From an uncultured Clostridia bacterium (GTDB lineage Bacteria > Bacillota > Clostridia > Oscillospirales > Acutalibacteraceae): 35,845 bases of DNA. Below the pieces are notes generated by a model. That model did no database searches. It saw only the letters and a program-made list of their open reading frames with translations, and was not told where the DNA came from. Where the stretch lies: the NCBI GenBank assembly GCA_947169815.1, contig CAMVRG010000003.1, positions 1 through 35,845 on the forward strand, given 5' to 3'. Shown one piece after another: positions 8,560-16,869 of this stretch; the stretch's first letter is position 1, and every line of letters begins with the position of its first letter. The translations under genes were made by a program, and so were the position numbers.

Positions 8560-11500
8560 TTATCCTGCAAGAGTCTGAAGAAGGTCGATAAGGTCGAGGA
8601 TAACTGCGTCAGTTTCGCCCTGAAGCATTCCGAGAACCTGACCAACAACGTCAGCTACTGTTGCGGACATTCCGTCGATACCGCCTATAAGCTTAACAAT
8701 TGCATCGTAGTTGCCCTTATAATTAATGGTTTCGATAAGGAATCTGAGTACCGTAATGAGGGTTATATCCTCATCGGATTTAACGTACATTCTTGAACCG
8801 AAGCAAGCAACCTGTGAAGGCTCGTTGAATACCATTTCGCCGCAGCTTGCAAGCGCGAGCCAGTCAATGTCGGGAAGCTCAAGATTGAGAGCAGAGCCGC
8901 CAATCTTAATCTTCGGAAGAATTGAGTTGATAAGCGGAACAACCTTGTCAGCGCCGATAAGTCCGCCGAGCGTACCCTTAATGTCGTAAAGGTCGAACTT
9001 AGCCATATTGATTCCGACCTTATCCTTGAGAAGCTTCGGAACGTCAAGTCCTGCAGCCTTAAGGATTGTATTAACGTTAGCAATCGGCTTTAATGCGTCA
9101 AGAAGCGCTGTGATAGGTGTAAGAAGATTATCAAGTACCTGAGTTAAACCGTCGTTTGCAAAGAAGAGTGCAAGGTTCGGAAGCATATTAGCTACTGTCT
9201 CAAGAGGAGCAGCAAGTACGTCTTCTACCTTATCCCAGAGAGGATTGAGAATATCAAGAAGGATATTGTCATACTCGTGGAAGATGTCTTCTCTGTACTG
9301 GTACTGTGTCTTAATGTTGTAAACTCCGAGACCCTCAAGAAGAGGAGCGATAGCGGAGGTGTAACCGTCAGAACCGGGGACAGATACAAGGTTGAAGAGG
9401 TTAAGCGAAGCGTCGTTGAGGAGTACGTCGAGTACGCCGAACATCGGACGAAGAACAGCGGTTAATGCGTGGATAAAGCTGTCTCTGTCTTTTACGCCGA
9501 ACTTAAGGTTTTCAGCCTTAATCTTCTTCCATGAGCCTGCTCTTCTGATTACGTTTGCAGCGGCCGGATATTCCTGACCGTAGTTGCTGTCTGTGAGAAG
9601 CTTAGCAACGTTATCGGTTGAGAAGTCAATCTCGGTCTGAGCAAGAAGGTCCGTAAGCGAACCGTCGCCAACCTTTACGCCTTCAACTGCGCCGTAGATA
9701 CCGGTTGCAGCCTTAGCTACGAGGTCGTCGGTGTAGAGCTTCTCTTCAACGAGTCCCGTAAGACCGCCTTCAAGAAGTCCGCCGATAAGTCCGTCAAGCA
9801 TCGGAGCGAGCTTACGGCAGAACTCTTCGTCGAGCTTGCCCCACTCAAATGTTGAATCCTTATACTTGAAGTCTCTGTAATCGAAGAATTTATCGGTAGC
9901 GCTTCCGTTAAGGAGATAGAAGAGAGCGCCTACGATTTCATCAGGAGTAGCGATTGCGATATTATCGAATATGCTTCCGATGATAGCCTTAAGAGTATCG
10001 TTCTTCTTAATAGCGTCGATGTTGCAGATAAGCTTCTTAAGAGCCTTAGCGTTCTTGATAAGAACCTTAGCAACATATCTGAATACCGCTACGAGAACCT
10101 CGCCCTTACGAGCTTGAACCTGAAGGGTTGTGTACTTGCCCTTGTCGTTCTTAGCCTTGCTCTTTACGGTTTCGATAGTGCCGTGGCTTGCAATCTGAGC
10201 CCAGGTAAAGTTCGGAAGCGTCATTCCGAGCTTATCCTTGAGAAGATTTGAAAGAAGCGGAACTACAATATCCTGAATGTTGAAGGATTTAAGGTCGTTA
10301 AGCTTGAGGTTAAGTTTAACGTCAACGCCGATTAAGTCGGCAATAACATCGCCGAGGTTCTTACCCGTAATGCCCTTGATGAGCTTGTCGAGGTCGAGAC
10401 CGTTCTTCTTAAGTACGCCCATAAGTCCCTTCTGTGAGGTAATGGGAGCAAGAAGATTAGCAACTGCCTGAGATAATCCGCAGCTGTCAAGGAAGTAAGC
10501 AACGTTCGGAAGAATACCGCAAAGGGTATCAAACGGAGCGTTAGTTACGTCGTCGATTAAGCCGCCGATAGGCTTGAGGATGTTGATAAGGAGGTTATCC
10601 TTAGCCTTCTTATAATCCTTCTTGTACTGCTTGTATGTCTTGATTCCGTCACACATAAACGCTTCGAGAAGCGGGATAATCGCGCTTTCGTAACCGTTTG
10701 TTCCGAGTGTGAGGTCAATACTCTGAAGCGTGTCGTTAATGTCGTCAACGATACCGTCGATGTCGATAACGAGCTCGCTCTTGGTTGTTCTGTGGTCGCT
10801 TGCTGTCTTGTTGTAGCTCTGTACGGTTAAGATGAACTTGCCGCCCTTAATCTTATAGTTAAGAGTTGCAGCGTTTTCGCCCTTGTCGGAAAGGATTTCC
10901 GTTGAGCCGTTAACCTTAAGCGATCTTACGAGAGCCTTGATGTCAAGACGCTTTAAGAGCGGAAGCTTGCCTTCGCAGAGAAGAACCGCAAGAATATCGT
11001 CGAGCGGACGGAGCGAAGCTGCAAGACCGTTGATAAAGCCTGTCTTAGCGCCGTTAGTCTTATTCGTGAAGCCCCAGTTAATCTTTCCTACCTTATCCCA
11101 GCTCTTAGCCTTCTTAAGAGTCTTAGCGGCTGAGGTGTAGGTCTTTCCGTAGCTCTTGTCAGTAAGGTACTTGGCAAGTCCCTTAGGAGTTACGTCCATC
11201 TGGAGCGAAGCGAGAATCATTGTTACCGTATCGTTGCCAGTAAGTGCGCCGTAAAGAGCCTTGGCAATGGTAGTAATGATTTCGTTAGTGTAAAGATTGT
11301 CTCTTACGAGAGCGTTGAGACCTTCGATATCCGTTACTCCGAGGCTGTTGAGAAGCGGGAATACGTTGTTAACAAGGTCATCGAGCTTGTCAACGTCTTC
11401 GCGTGCTTCCTTAGCGGTTACGAAGTCAGGATACTTAAATGTGTTCTTAAGCTTCTTTGAGTATTCAGCGAATGACCAGTAAACCTCGGTCGGGCTCTTG

Positions 11501-12612
11501 AATACGTTAATCGCCTTAACGATTACTGTGAGAAGCTGAGCAGCGTTGAGTCCCTTGAGAATCTTGGCAACGCTCGGGTCTAAGCTGTTAATAAGACTTG
11601 TGATAAGGTCAGCGCCGAGTAATGAATCTACAACGTAAGCGTATACGAGGAGAAGTACCTCAGCGGGTGACTCAGCCGCATAAAGTCTGTCGAAGTTGAT
11701 GTTCGGGAGCTTGAGGTTAAGCGGTAACTTACCTGCAAGAAGTTTATTGAAGAGAGCCGTAGCAATATACTTCTTGGGAAGACCGTTAAGATCGATTACA
11801 CCGTTAATAAGGTCGTTGAGCTTAGTCTTTACAAGCTTTGCGAAGGTCGGCGAGAGATTTGAAACGTCCTTGTCAAGGATGTTCGCGATACCGTTGATAT
11901 GAAGGTCAATGGTGCCCTTGAGACCGCCGACAATCTGTGTAATCTGCGAGTCTCTGAGAACGCCGCCGAGTCCCTTAACAAGGTTGAGGATGAAGCTCAT
12001 CGGAGCGTCGTAAAGCTCGTTGAAGATGTAGCCGAACGGCATGAGGATTCCGTCAACAAGCATCTTGCCGTACTTCTTATCCTTGAACGCCTTGTTGAAA
12101 TCGGAAGCGCTCATAATCTTGCCCTTAGCGCCAACACCCGTTGAGATATTAGTGAAGAGGGGAACAAGAACTTCGCTGTAAAGATTCTTTTCGGTACCCT
12201 TCTGGGTAACAGAGGTAGCGAGCGCAGCGCCGAGTACAGCGGCAATACCGTTAAAGGATTCGCCGAGTGCATCGTAGAACGCTTCCTTGTCGCCCTTGCT
12301 GAAGCCGTACTTCAGGAAGTCGTGAGTATTATAGGTCTTCTTATCGTAGTTAAGAGCTGTAATCTGTACCTTGAAGGAATTCCAGTTATGGTAATCTTCC
12401 TTCTTAAGAATCTTAGCAGTATCTTCATACTTATCGGTAAGACGCATAGCAACTGCATCGGGAGAAACGATACCGTAAAGAGCGTCGGCGATAAGCATGT
12501 TCGGGTCTCTCTTATTAAGTACGCCCGAATCAGCATTATAGAAGAGATAGTCTATAATGTTTTCAAGAAGTGAATATGTCTGAATAACGAGATTTGAAAG
12601 GTTAGCCGAGGT
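8560..12612 (-). repeat. Three diverged tandem protein modules within the giant protein (approximate boundaries 12612, 11293, 9732)
   Basis: Modules begin VYTSANLSNLV / LYTNEIITTIAKALYG / LYTDDLVAKAATGIYG and each contains a ...PLLE/PLF... - ...ILxP(I/L/F)...(D/N)APxxxxxxxLP...-type block. Confidence 0.7.
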
Positions 12613-15600
12613 ATATACCTTATTCTTGTCAACGTCTCCGTCTGAGGTCGGCTTATTACCAATCTTACCTGTTGTAGCAGGCTTCTGAGAGGTTTCGCCT
12701 ACAACGAAATACAAATAGTTATTAACGAGTTTTAATAAATCATTTGTATTCTTAGCGCCGAAGTAAGCGGCAAATACCGTAACAACGCCTGAAAGAAGGT
12801 TGTCGGTAGAATCCAGATCAAATCCGTTAAGCGATGTATTTGAAAGAAGAGATGCAAGTAATTCATCAAGAACATCAACAAGCTTTTTCGCAGCGTTAAG
12901 GTTTTCCTTAGTAAGGAGCTTGTCGTAATCTGTTCCGGCTGCCGATACGTTCTTTGATTTCTTGGAGCTTGCAAGAAGGGGAGCCGTACCGTGGAGCGCC
13001 TTGTTTACGTTGTATTTTGCTTTTCCTTCGTTTTGTTTAATTATTGTTTCGATAAACGGCCACAGACCTCTTGATTCTCCGCCCTTAGTGAAACGTATAT
13101 TAGAAATAAGGAAGAAACCGGAGGTAATTGAGAAGCCGACAAAGTTTGTCTTGCTTTCGCCTTCAATGGTGTTAGCCGCAGTTCTCTGCTCTAACGTGAA
13201 GGTAGCGTCGTCGCTTCTCTTAAGCTGGAAGAGACCGTTTAATGCGTCGGTAATAACGCTTGTTTCGCCGAAGTCGCCGAGAGCGGCAAGTAAGCCGTAT
13301 ACGAGCGGAACCTCGGATGTAATCTTATTGCTATCGTCTGAAATGACATCGTTTAAGAAATCGAGTAAGCCGTTAATCCAGTTGCCGATAAGAAGGTCAA
13401 CAACAGATGTGAGAATCTTAACGGCGTTAGCCTTGTTGGAATCGTTTGCAGCAAGAGTCTCAAATTTATCATAATGAACATTATAAGTTTCTACTATTCC
13501 GCTAACAGTTCGTGTAGCAATCTTACCTTCATAGTTGAACGCCCAGTCGGAATCAACGGCATATTTTTCCATAAAGTTCTTTCCAAGTCTGTCAATTAAC
13601 TTGGGAAGACCAACCTTGAGGTCATTAAGACCGTCGTTACCTTCATTATAGGTACCGTCCATATCCTTAATAAGGTTTTTATCAGTAGAACCTTGTCCCG
13701 GTACATATCCGGCATCTTCTTTGAGATAATCGTCTACGCCGTCTCTGAGGAAGGTGAGAAGTTCATCTACAATTTCATAAACACCGGGATTCTGAAGCGT
13801 AGTAGCCGTATCTCCTCCGATAAGACCTGCGATTAACTTAACAAGCTGTTCGCTGTCGAGAGAAGCAATAACCTGGTCAGCTATGTAGATATTTGTGAAA
13901 CGGGGTACATTTTCATTGAAATCAGCAGTTTTTGTTTCCGTTTCAAATTGAATGTTACCGCCTTCATCAAGAACATAACGACCTTCATCGTCGAGAATAG
14001 GATCATGATATTCAACATCAGAATATGTGCCAACCATTCCAACTGCTGTCATACGATCTCCGGTTATCCAATGAAGGATTGCGGGAAGCGCAGTATTTAA
14101 GTCGATATGAAGAGCACCGAGACCTATATCAGTATTACCTGCAGCTTGTGTATATCTATAAAGGTCAAGTTTTGGGTTATAATTGTGGGAGATATCAGCA
14201 ATCATACCTGAAAGCATATCAGGAGAAAGCAGTGTATCATCCAATATACGATACGGAATTGTATCTTCTCCCCTAAGATTAGAATAAACGTTGTGGTCAT
14301 CTATATCGTCGTGAAGAATAACAGGGAGTAAAGTTTCAACAATTACTATAATTAACGGTAATAAGTTGAAAACAGTTTCGGCGGGTTCATTGTATAACCT
14401 CTCCCAAATATTTGTAACTATGCTTACAAGATCAGCATCTCCGTCCAACAGTTTGTTTATCATCGACTGAAGATCAATCGGAGATGTCATTCCTAAAATA
14501 GGAATTACTTTTTCATTCAGGGCTATATTTGCGGCAGCAACTACAGCAGATTCAGGAAGATTATCATAATCTGAATAGCTATAAGGCTCTATATCTGTGC
14601 TTTTCTCATAAGGATTGCAAAAACCGATTTTAAAGTAATCAGCAATCTTTACGCCCTTAGTATTCACTTTGTAATCTTCTGCTGCGTCTCCCATAGCTGA
14701 AAGCATAGCTTCGCCAAGTGCATCTGCATCCGAATAGTCACCAGAAACAAGAGAAGTTTCAGTGTTTAACTGCTTCAGGAGTGTAAAATAGTTTTCTGAA
14801 GTGGTTTCAAAAGATGTACTATAATCGTTCTCCGAAACAATATACTTATCAAGTATAGCGTAAGTCCAGTAAGAGTCGAAAGCTTTTGTGAGGTTTGCTG
14901 CACTCTTTGTTAAAAGCTTAATGGGCTTTACAGGAGTCTCGTCAGCCAAACCGGTATATTCGTTCAAGAAAGTATTTCCGGTAAGTCTACCTCTTCTGTC
15001 AACAGTTTTACCCTCTTCAAAATATAGATCTTTAATTTCACTTAAGTTGGACAAGGTAATTGTAGTTTCGTTACCAGGAATAAGCTGATTAGCTTTTATC
15101 GGGGTTCCGGCCTTATCCATAAGATAAATGTAAATGTACGTGTTGAGAACTAAACGTCCTTTGGGAACCGCGTGGTAAAAATAAAGCTTAGCAGCGCTAT
15201 CGAGTTCATTATCCATACCGATAGCTTTAAAAACATTTACATAAAAGTCATAATAGTAATCTTTGCGCTTTCCAAGGAGATTACGGATATCTTCTTCGCT
15301 TGTAATTTCTCCCAAAGTACGATCTGAGTTAGGCGCATTTTCAATAGCGATATTATCAAGTACTGCGTCAGCTTCTTCGCTCTGCTCGTAAAGAGCCTTA
15401 ATCGCGTTATCACTATCTTGTCTCGTGTCAAGATTTTTTTCGCACTTTGCAAGGAGTTTATCAAGTTCTTTAAGAGTATCTGTGCAATACTTCTTTAAAG
15501 CAGCATTACTGGCTTCTTTTCCAGCTTCGCAGAATTTGTAAAGTCTGTAAAAGCTCCAGTCACCATCTTTTGGATTCACAGCGTCAAGCGGTGAAAAAGT

Positions 15601-15987
15601 GGTGTCATAAACTTCCTTATTGTCTGAGTACGCGCTACCGTATTTTTCTGTTAAAAAGTCCTCTTTACTAACCTCTTCTCCGAATGCATTGAGAAGAAGC
15701 GGGGAAGCGCCGGCAACAACGTCGGACAGGGTGGTCTGTGATGTTACGGGGTTAACAATATTGTTATCCTCTAACAGCTTCTTGATAGCGTCAATCTGAA
15801 TAAGACTGCCTAACAAGTCATTAAGCGCGTCGAAAGCCTCTTCGGCTTCGGTCGCGTTGTTCCAGTAGTTCAGGTTAGTGTCGGTTTTGTTTCCGTCTGC
15901 TGCGAAGGCGGTAAAACGGATTGAACAACTGGTGATTACCATTACTAAGCTGAGAAACAGGCTTAGTAACTTTTTGGTCGTTCTCAT
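8560..15987 (-). CDS. Giant (about 2475 aa) secreted alpha-helical repeat protein, unknown function
   Basis: Single uninterrupted ORF; signal peptide MRTTKKLLSLFLSLVMVITSCSIRFTAFA; AAGGAG RBS with best spacing to ATG at 15987; C-terminal half contains at least three diverged tandem modules. Confidence 0.9.
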   Translation of the reverse strand: MRTTKKLLSLFLSLVMVITSCSIRFTAFAADGNKTDTNLNYWNNATEAEEAFDALNDLLGSLIQIDAIKKLLEDNNIVNPVTSQTTLSDVVAGASPLLLNAFGEEVSKEDFLTEKYGSAYSDNKEVYDTTFSPLDAVNPKDGDWSFYRLYKFCEAGKEASNAALKKYCTDTLKELDKLLAKCEKNLDTRQDSDNAIKALYEQSEEADAVLDNIAIENAPNSDRTLGEITSEEDIRNLLGKRKDYYYDFYVNVFKAIGMDNELDSAAKLYFYHAVPKGRLVLNTYIYIYLMDKAGTPIKANQLIPGNETTITLSNLSEIKDLYFEEGKTVDRRGRLTGNTFLNEYTGLADETPVKPIKLLTKSAANLTKAFDSYWTYAILDKYIVSENDYSTSFETTSENYFTLLKQLNTETSLVSGDYSDADALGEAMLSAMGDAAEDYKVNTKGVKIADYFKIGFCNPYEKSTDIEPYSYSDYDNLPESAVVAAANIALNEKVIPILGMTSPIDLQSMINKLLDGDADLVSIVTNIWERLYNEPAETVFNLLPLIIVIVETLLPVILHDDIDDHNVYSNLRGEDTIPYRILDDTLLSPDMLSGMIADISHNYNPKLDLYRYTQAAGNTDIGLGALHIDLNTALPAILHWITGDRMTAVGMVGTYSDVEYHDPILDDEGRYVLDEGGNIQFETETKTADFNENVPRFTNIYIADQVIASLDSEQLVKLIAGLIGGDTATTLQNPGVYEIVDELLTFLRDGVDDYLKEDAGYVPGQGSTDKNLIKDMDGTYNEGNDGLNDLKVGLPKLIDRLGKNFMEKYAVDSDWAFNYEGKIATRTVSGIVETYNVHYDKFETLAANDSNKANAVKILTSVVDLLIGNWINGLLDFLNDVISDDSNKITSEVPLVYGLLAALGDFGETSVITDALNGLFQLKRSDDATFTLEQRTAANTIEGESKTNFVGFSITSGFFLISNIRFTKGGESRGLWPFIETIIKQNEGKAKYNVNKALHGTAPLLASSKKSKNVSAAGTDYDKLLTKENLNAAKKLVDVLDELLASLLSNTSLNGFDLDSTDNLLSGVVTVFAAYFGAKNTNDLLKLVNNYLYFVVGETSQKPATTGKIGNKPTSDGDVDKNKVYTSANLSNLVIQTYSLLENIIDYLFYNADSGVLNKRDPNMLIADALYGIVSPDAVAMRLTDKYEDTAKILKKEDYHNWNSFKVQITALNYDKKTYNTHDFLKYGFSKGDKEAFYDALGESFNGIAAVLGAALATSVTQKGTEKNLYSEVLVPLFTNISTGVGAKGKIMSASDFNKAFKDKKYGKMLVDGILMPFGYIFNELYDAPMSFILNLVKGLGGVLRDSQITQIVGGLKGTIDLHINGIANILDKDVSNLSPTFAKLVKTKLNDLINGVIDLNGLPKKYIATALFNKLLAGKLPLNLKLPNINFDRLYAAESPAEVLLLVYAYVVDSLLGADLITSLINSLDPSVAKILKGLNAAQLLTVIVKAINVFKSPTEVYWSFAEYSKKLKNTFKYPDFVTAKEAREDVDKLDDLVNNVFPLLNSLGVTDIEGLNALVRDNLYTNEIITTIAKALYGALTGNDTVTMILASLQMDVTPKGLAKYLTDKSYGKTYTSAAKTLKKAKSWDKVGKINWGFTNKTNGAKTGFINGLAASLRPLDDILAVLLCEGKLPLLKRLDIKALVRSLKVNGSTEILSDKGENAATLNYKIKGGKFILTVQSYNKTASDHRTTKSELVIDIDGIVDDINDTLQSIDLTLGTNGYESAIIPLLEAFMCDGIKTYKQYKKDYKKAKDNLLINILKPIGGLIDDVTNAPFDTLCGILPNVAYFLDSCGLSQAVANLLAPITSQKGLMGVLKKNGLDLDKLIKGITGKNLGDVIADLIGVDVKLNLKLNDLKSFNIQDIVVPLLSNLLKDKLGMTLPNFTWAQIASHGTIETVKSKAKNDKGKYTTLQVQARKGEVLVAVFRYVAKVLIKNAKALKKLICNIDAIKKNDTLKAIIGSIFDNIAIATPDEIVGALFYLLNGSATDKFFDYRDFKYKDSTFEWGKLDEEFCRKLAPMLDGLIGGLLEGGLTGLVEEKLYTDDLVAKAATGIYGAVEGVKVGDGSLTDLLAQTEIDFSTDNVAKLLTDSNYGQEYPAAANVIRRAGSWKKIKAENLKFGVKDRDSFIHALTAVLRPMFGVLDVLLNDASLNLFNLVSVPGSDGYTSAIAPLLEGLGVYNIKTQYQYREDIFHEYDNILLDILNPLWDKVEDVLAAPLETVANMLPNLALFFANDGLTQVLDNLLTPITALLDALKPIANVNTILKAAGLDVPKLLKDKVGINMAKFDLYDIKGTLGGLIGADKVVPLINSILPKIKIGGSALNLELPDIDWLALASCGEMVFNEPSQVACFGSRMYVKSDEDITLITVLRFLIETINYKGNYDAIVKLIGGIDGMSATVADVVGQVLGMLQGETDAVILDLIDLLQTLAG

Positions 15988-16143
15988 AATCATCTCTCCT
16001 TTTCTTTTAATGATTTCGACAAAAGTATCAAGTCTTAAAATAATAATAAAAGCGATATTTTTGCCGATACAGTACGGATTTACGCCGAAGCTGTCTGATT
16101 TTTGGGCGCAAAATTCCCATACTGTGCGAACGATATCAATATA

Positions 16144-16172
16144 TTTATAACAGATAAATAAAATAATGTCAA
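16144..16172 (-). promoter_or_regulatory. Predicted sigma-A promoter of giant gene 1
   Basis: On minus strand TTGACA-N17-TATAAA, leaving a 5' UTR of about 150 nt. Confidence 0.7.
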
Positions 16173-16289
16173 TAGAAATAAATAAATAAAATTAATAAAA
16201 ATTTTACATTATAACATCATTTTACCCTCTGCTCTGAGCGAGAATACCATTTTATATATAAAAATCTGAAATTTACGACAAAATAATTT

Positions 16290-16372
16290 GCCGCAGCGGA
16301 GCGAGAAAATGGAGTAATTCGTTTGGTGAAAGGGGTACAATCAAACAATTAAGGAGATGACTCCGCTGCGGC
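16290..16372. other. Long inverted repeat with internal stem (candidate structured RNA or regulatory cruciform)
   Basis: GCCGCAGCGGAG (16290-16301) and CTCCGCTGCGGC (16361-16372) are perfect reverse complements; internal GTTTG/CAAAC. Confidence 0.7.
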
Positions 16373-16446
16373 GAGTGAACGGGCAATAAATAGAGGGAGA
16401 ATAAATATCGCCTCGGTTACTCTATATATAGTCGTTGTAAAGGAAC

Positions 16447-16481
16447 TTCACTTTACTTTTGAGTTGTATCTGTAAAGTGAA
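16447..16481. repeat. Inverted repeat
   Basis: TTCACTTTAC (16447-16456) and GTAAAGTGAA (16472-16481), perfect 10-bp arms. Confidence 0.8.
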
Positions 16482-16683
16482 ATTACTTAACATTACAAAT
16501 ATGTAAAAAATGTAATAATTTTACATCCTATTTAGTTAACAAGCCGTAAAAAGTTTTTGAACAAACTGTTAACATTTCATTCAAATCATACATCATACGC
16601 CTTAATTTGTCAATACCTTATTCACAATTTGTTAACATTTTTGGACGGTTATCCATAATCGTCATAATTTTCAGCGAATTGTA

Positions 16684-16712
16684 TTGACAAATAATGTTTT
16701 TTATGTTTTAAT
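16684..16712 (+). promoter_or_regulatory. Predicted sigma-A promoter of the dockerin giant cluster
   Basis: TTGACA-N17-TTTAAT, about 150 nt upstream of the predicted start codon. Confidence 0.75.
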
Positions 16713-16869
16713 TAACTTGCGTAAAATGCGTTTTATATAATTAAATTTATAATTTACTGTGAACTTAATTGTTCTTCAACCTACTGCGGATTTTCTGCAG
16801 CTGGTCAGAGGTTGCGACGACGGTAAAGTACGCATTAATCGTAAATTCTTTATGGAGGAAAACAGAAAA

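Noticed and set aside
8560-12612. CRISPR or tandem DNA repeat array
   Set aside because: Repetition is at the protein-module level and diverged; no regularly spaced identical DNA repeats.
12962-13474. Plus-strand 170-aa ORF antisense to the giant gene
   Set aside because: Shadow ORF of a codon-biased repetitive gene; no RBS or recognisable motif. Other antisense ORFs within 8560-27068 rejected for the same reason.
16290-16372. Transposon terminal inverted repeats
   Set aside because: No transposase and too short for an autonomous element; no obvious target-site duplication. Kept only as an unexplained inverted repeat.
16759-16851. Upstream extension of the 1936-aa ORF
   Set aside because: No RBS and it would place the signal peptide far from the N-terminus; GTG 16870 with GGAGG is better.
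16201-16869. Known riboswitch (e.g. c-di-GMP or similar) in front of the dockerin giant
   Set aside because: No conserved core of a riboswitch class I recognise could be located.
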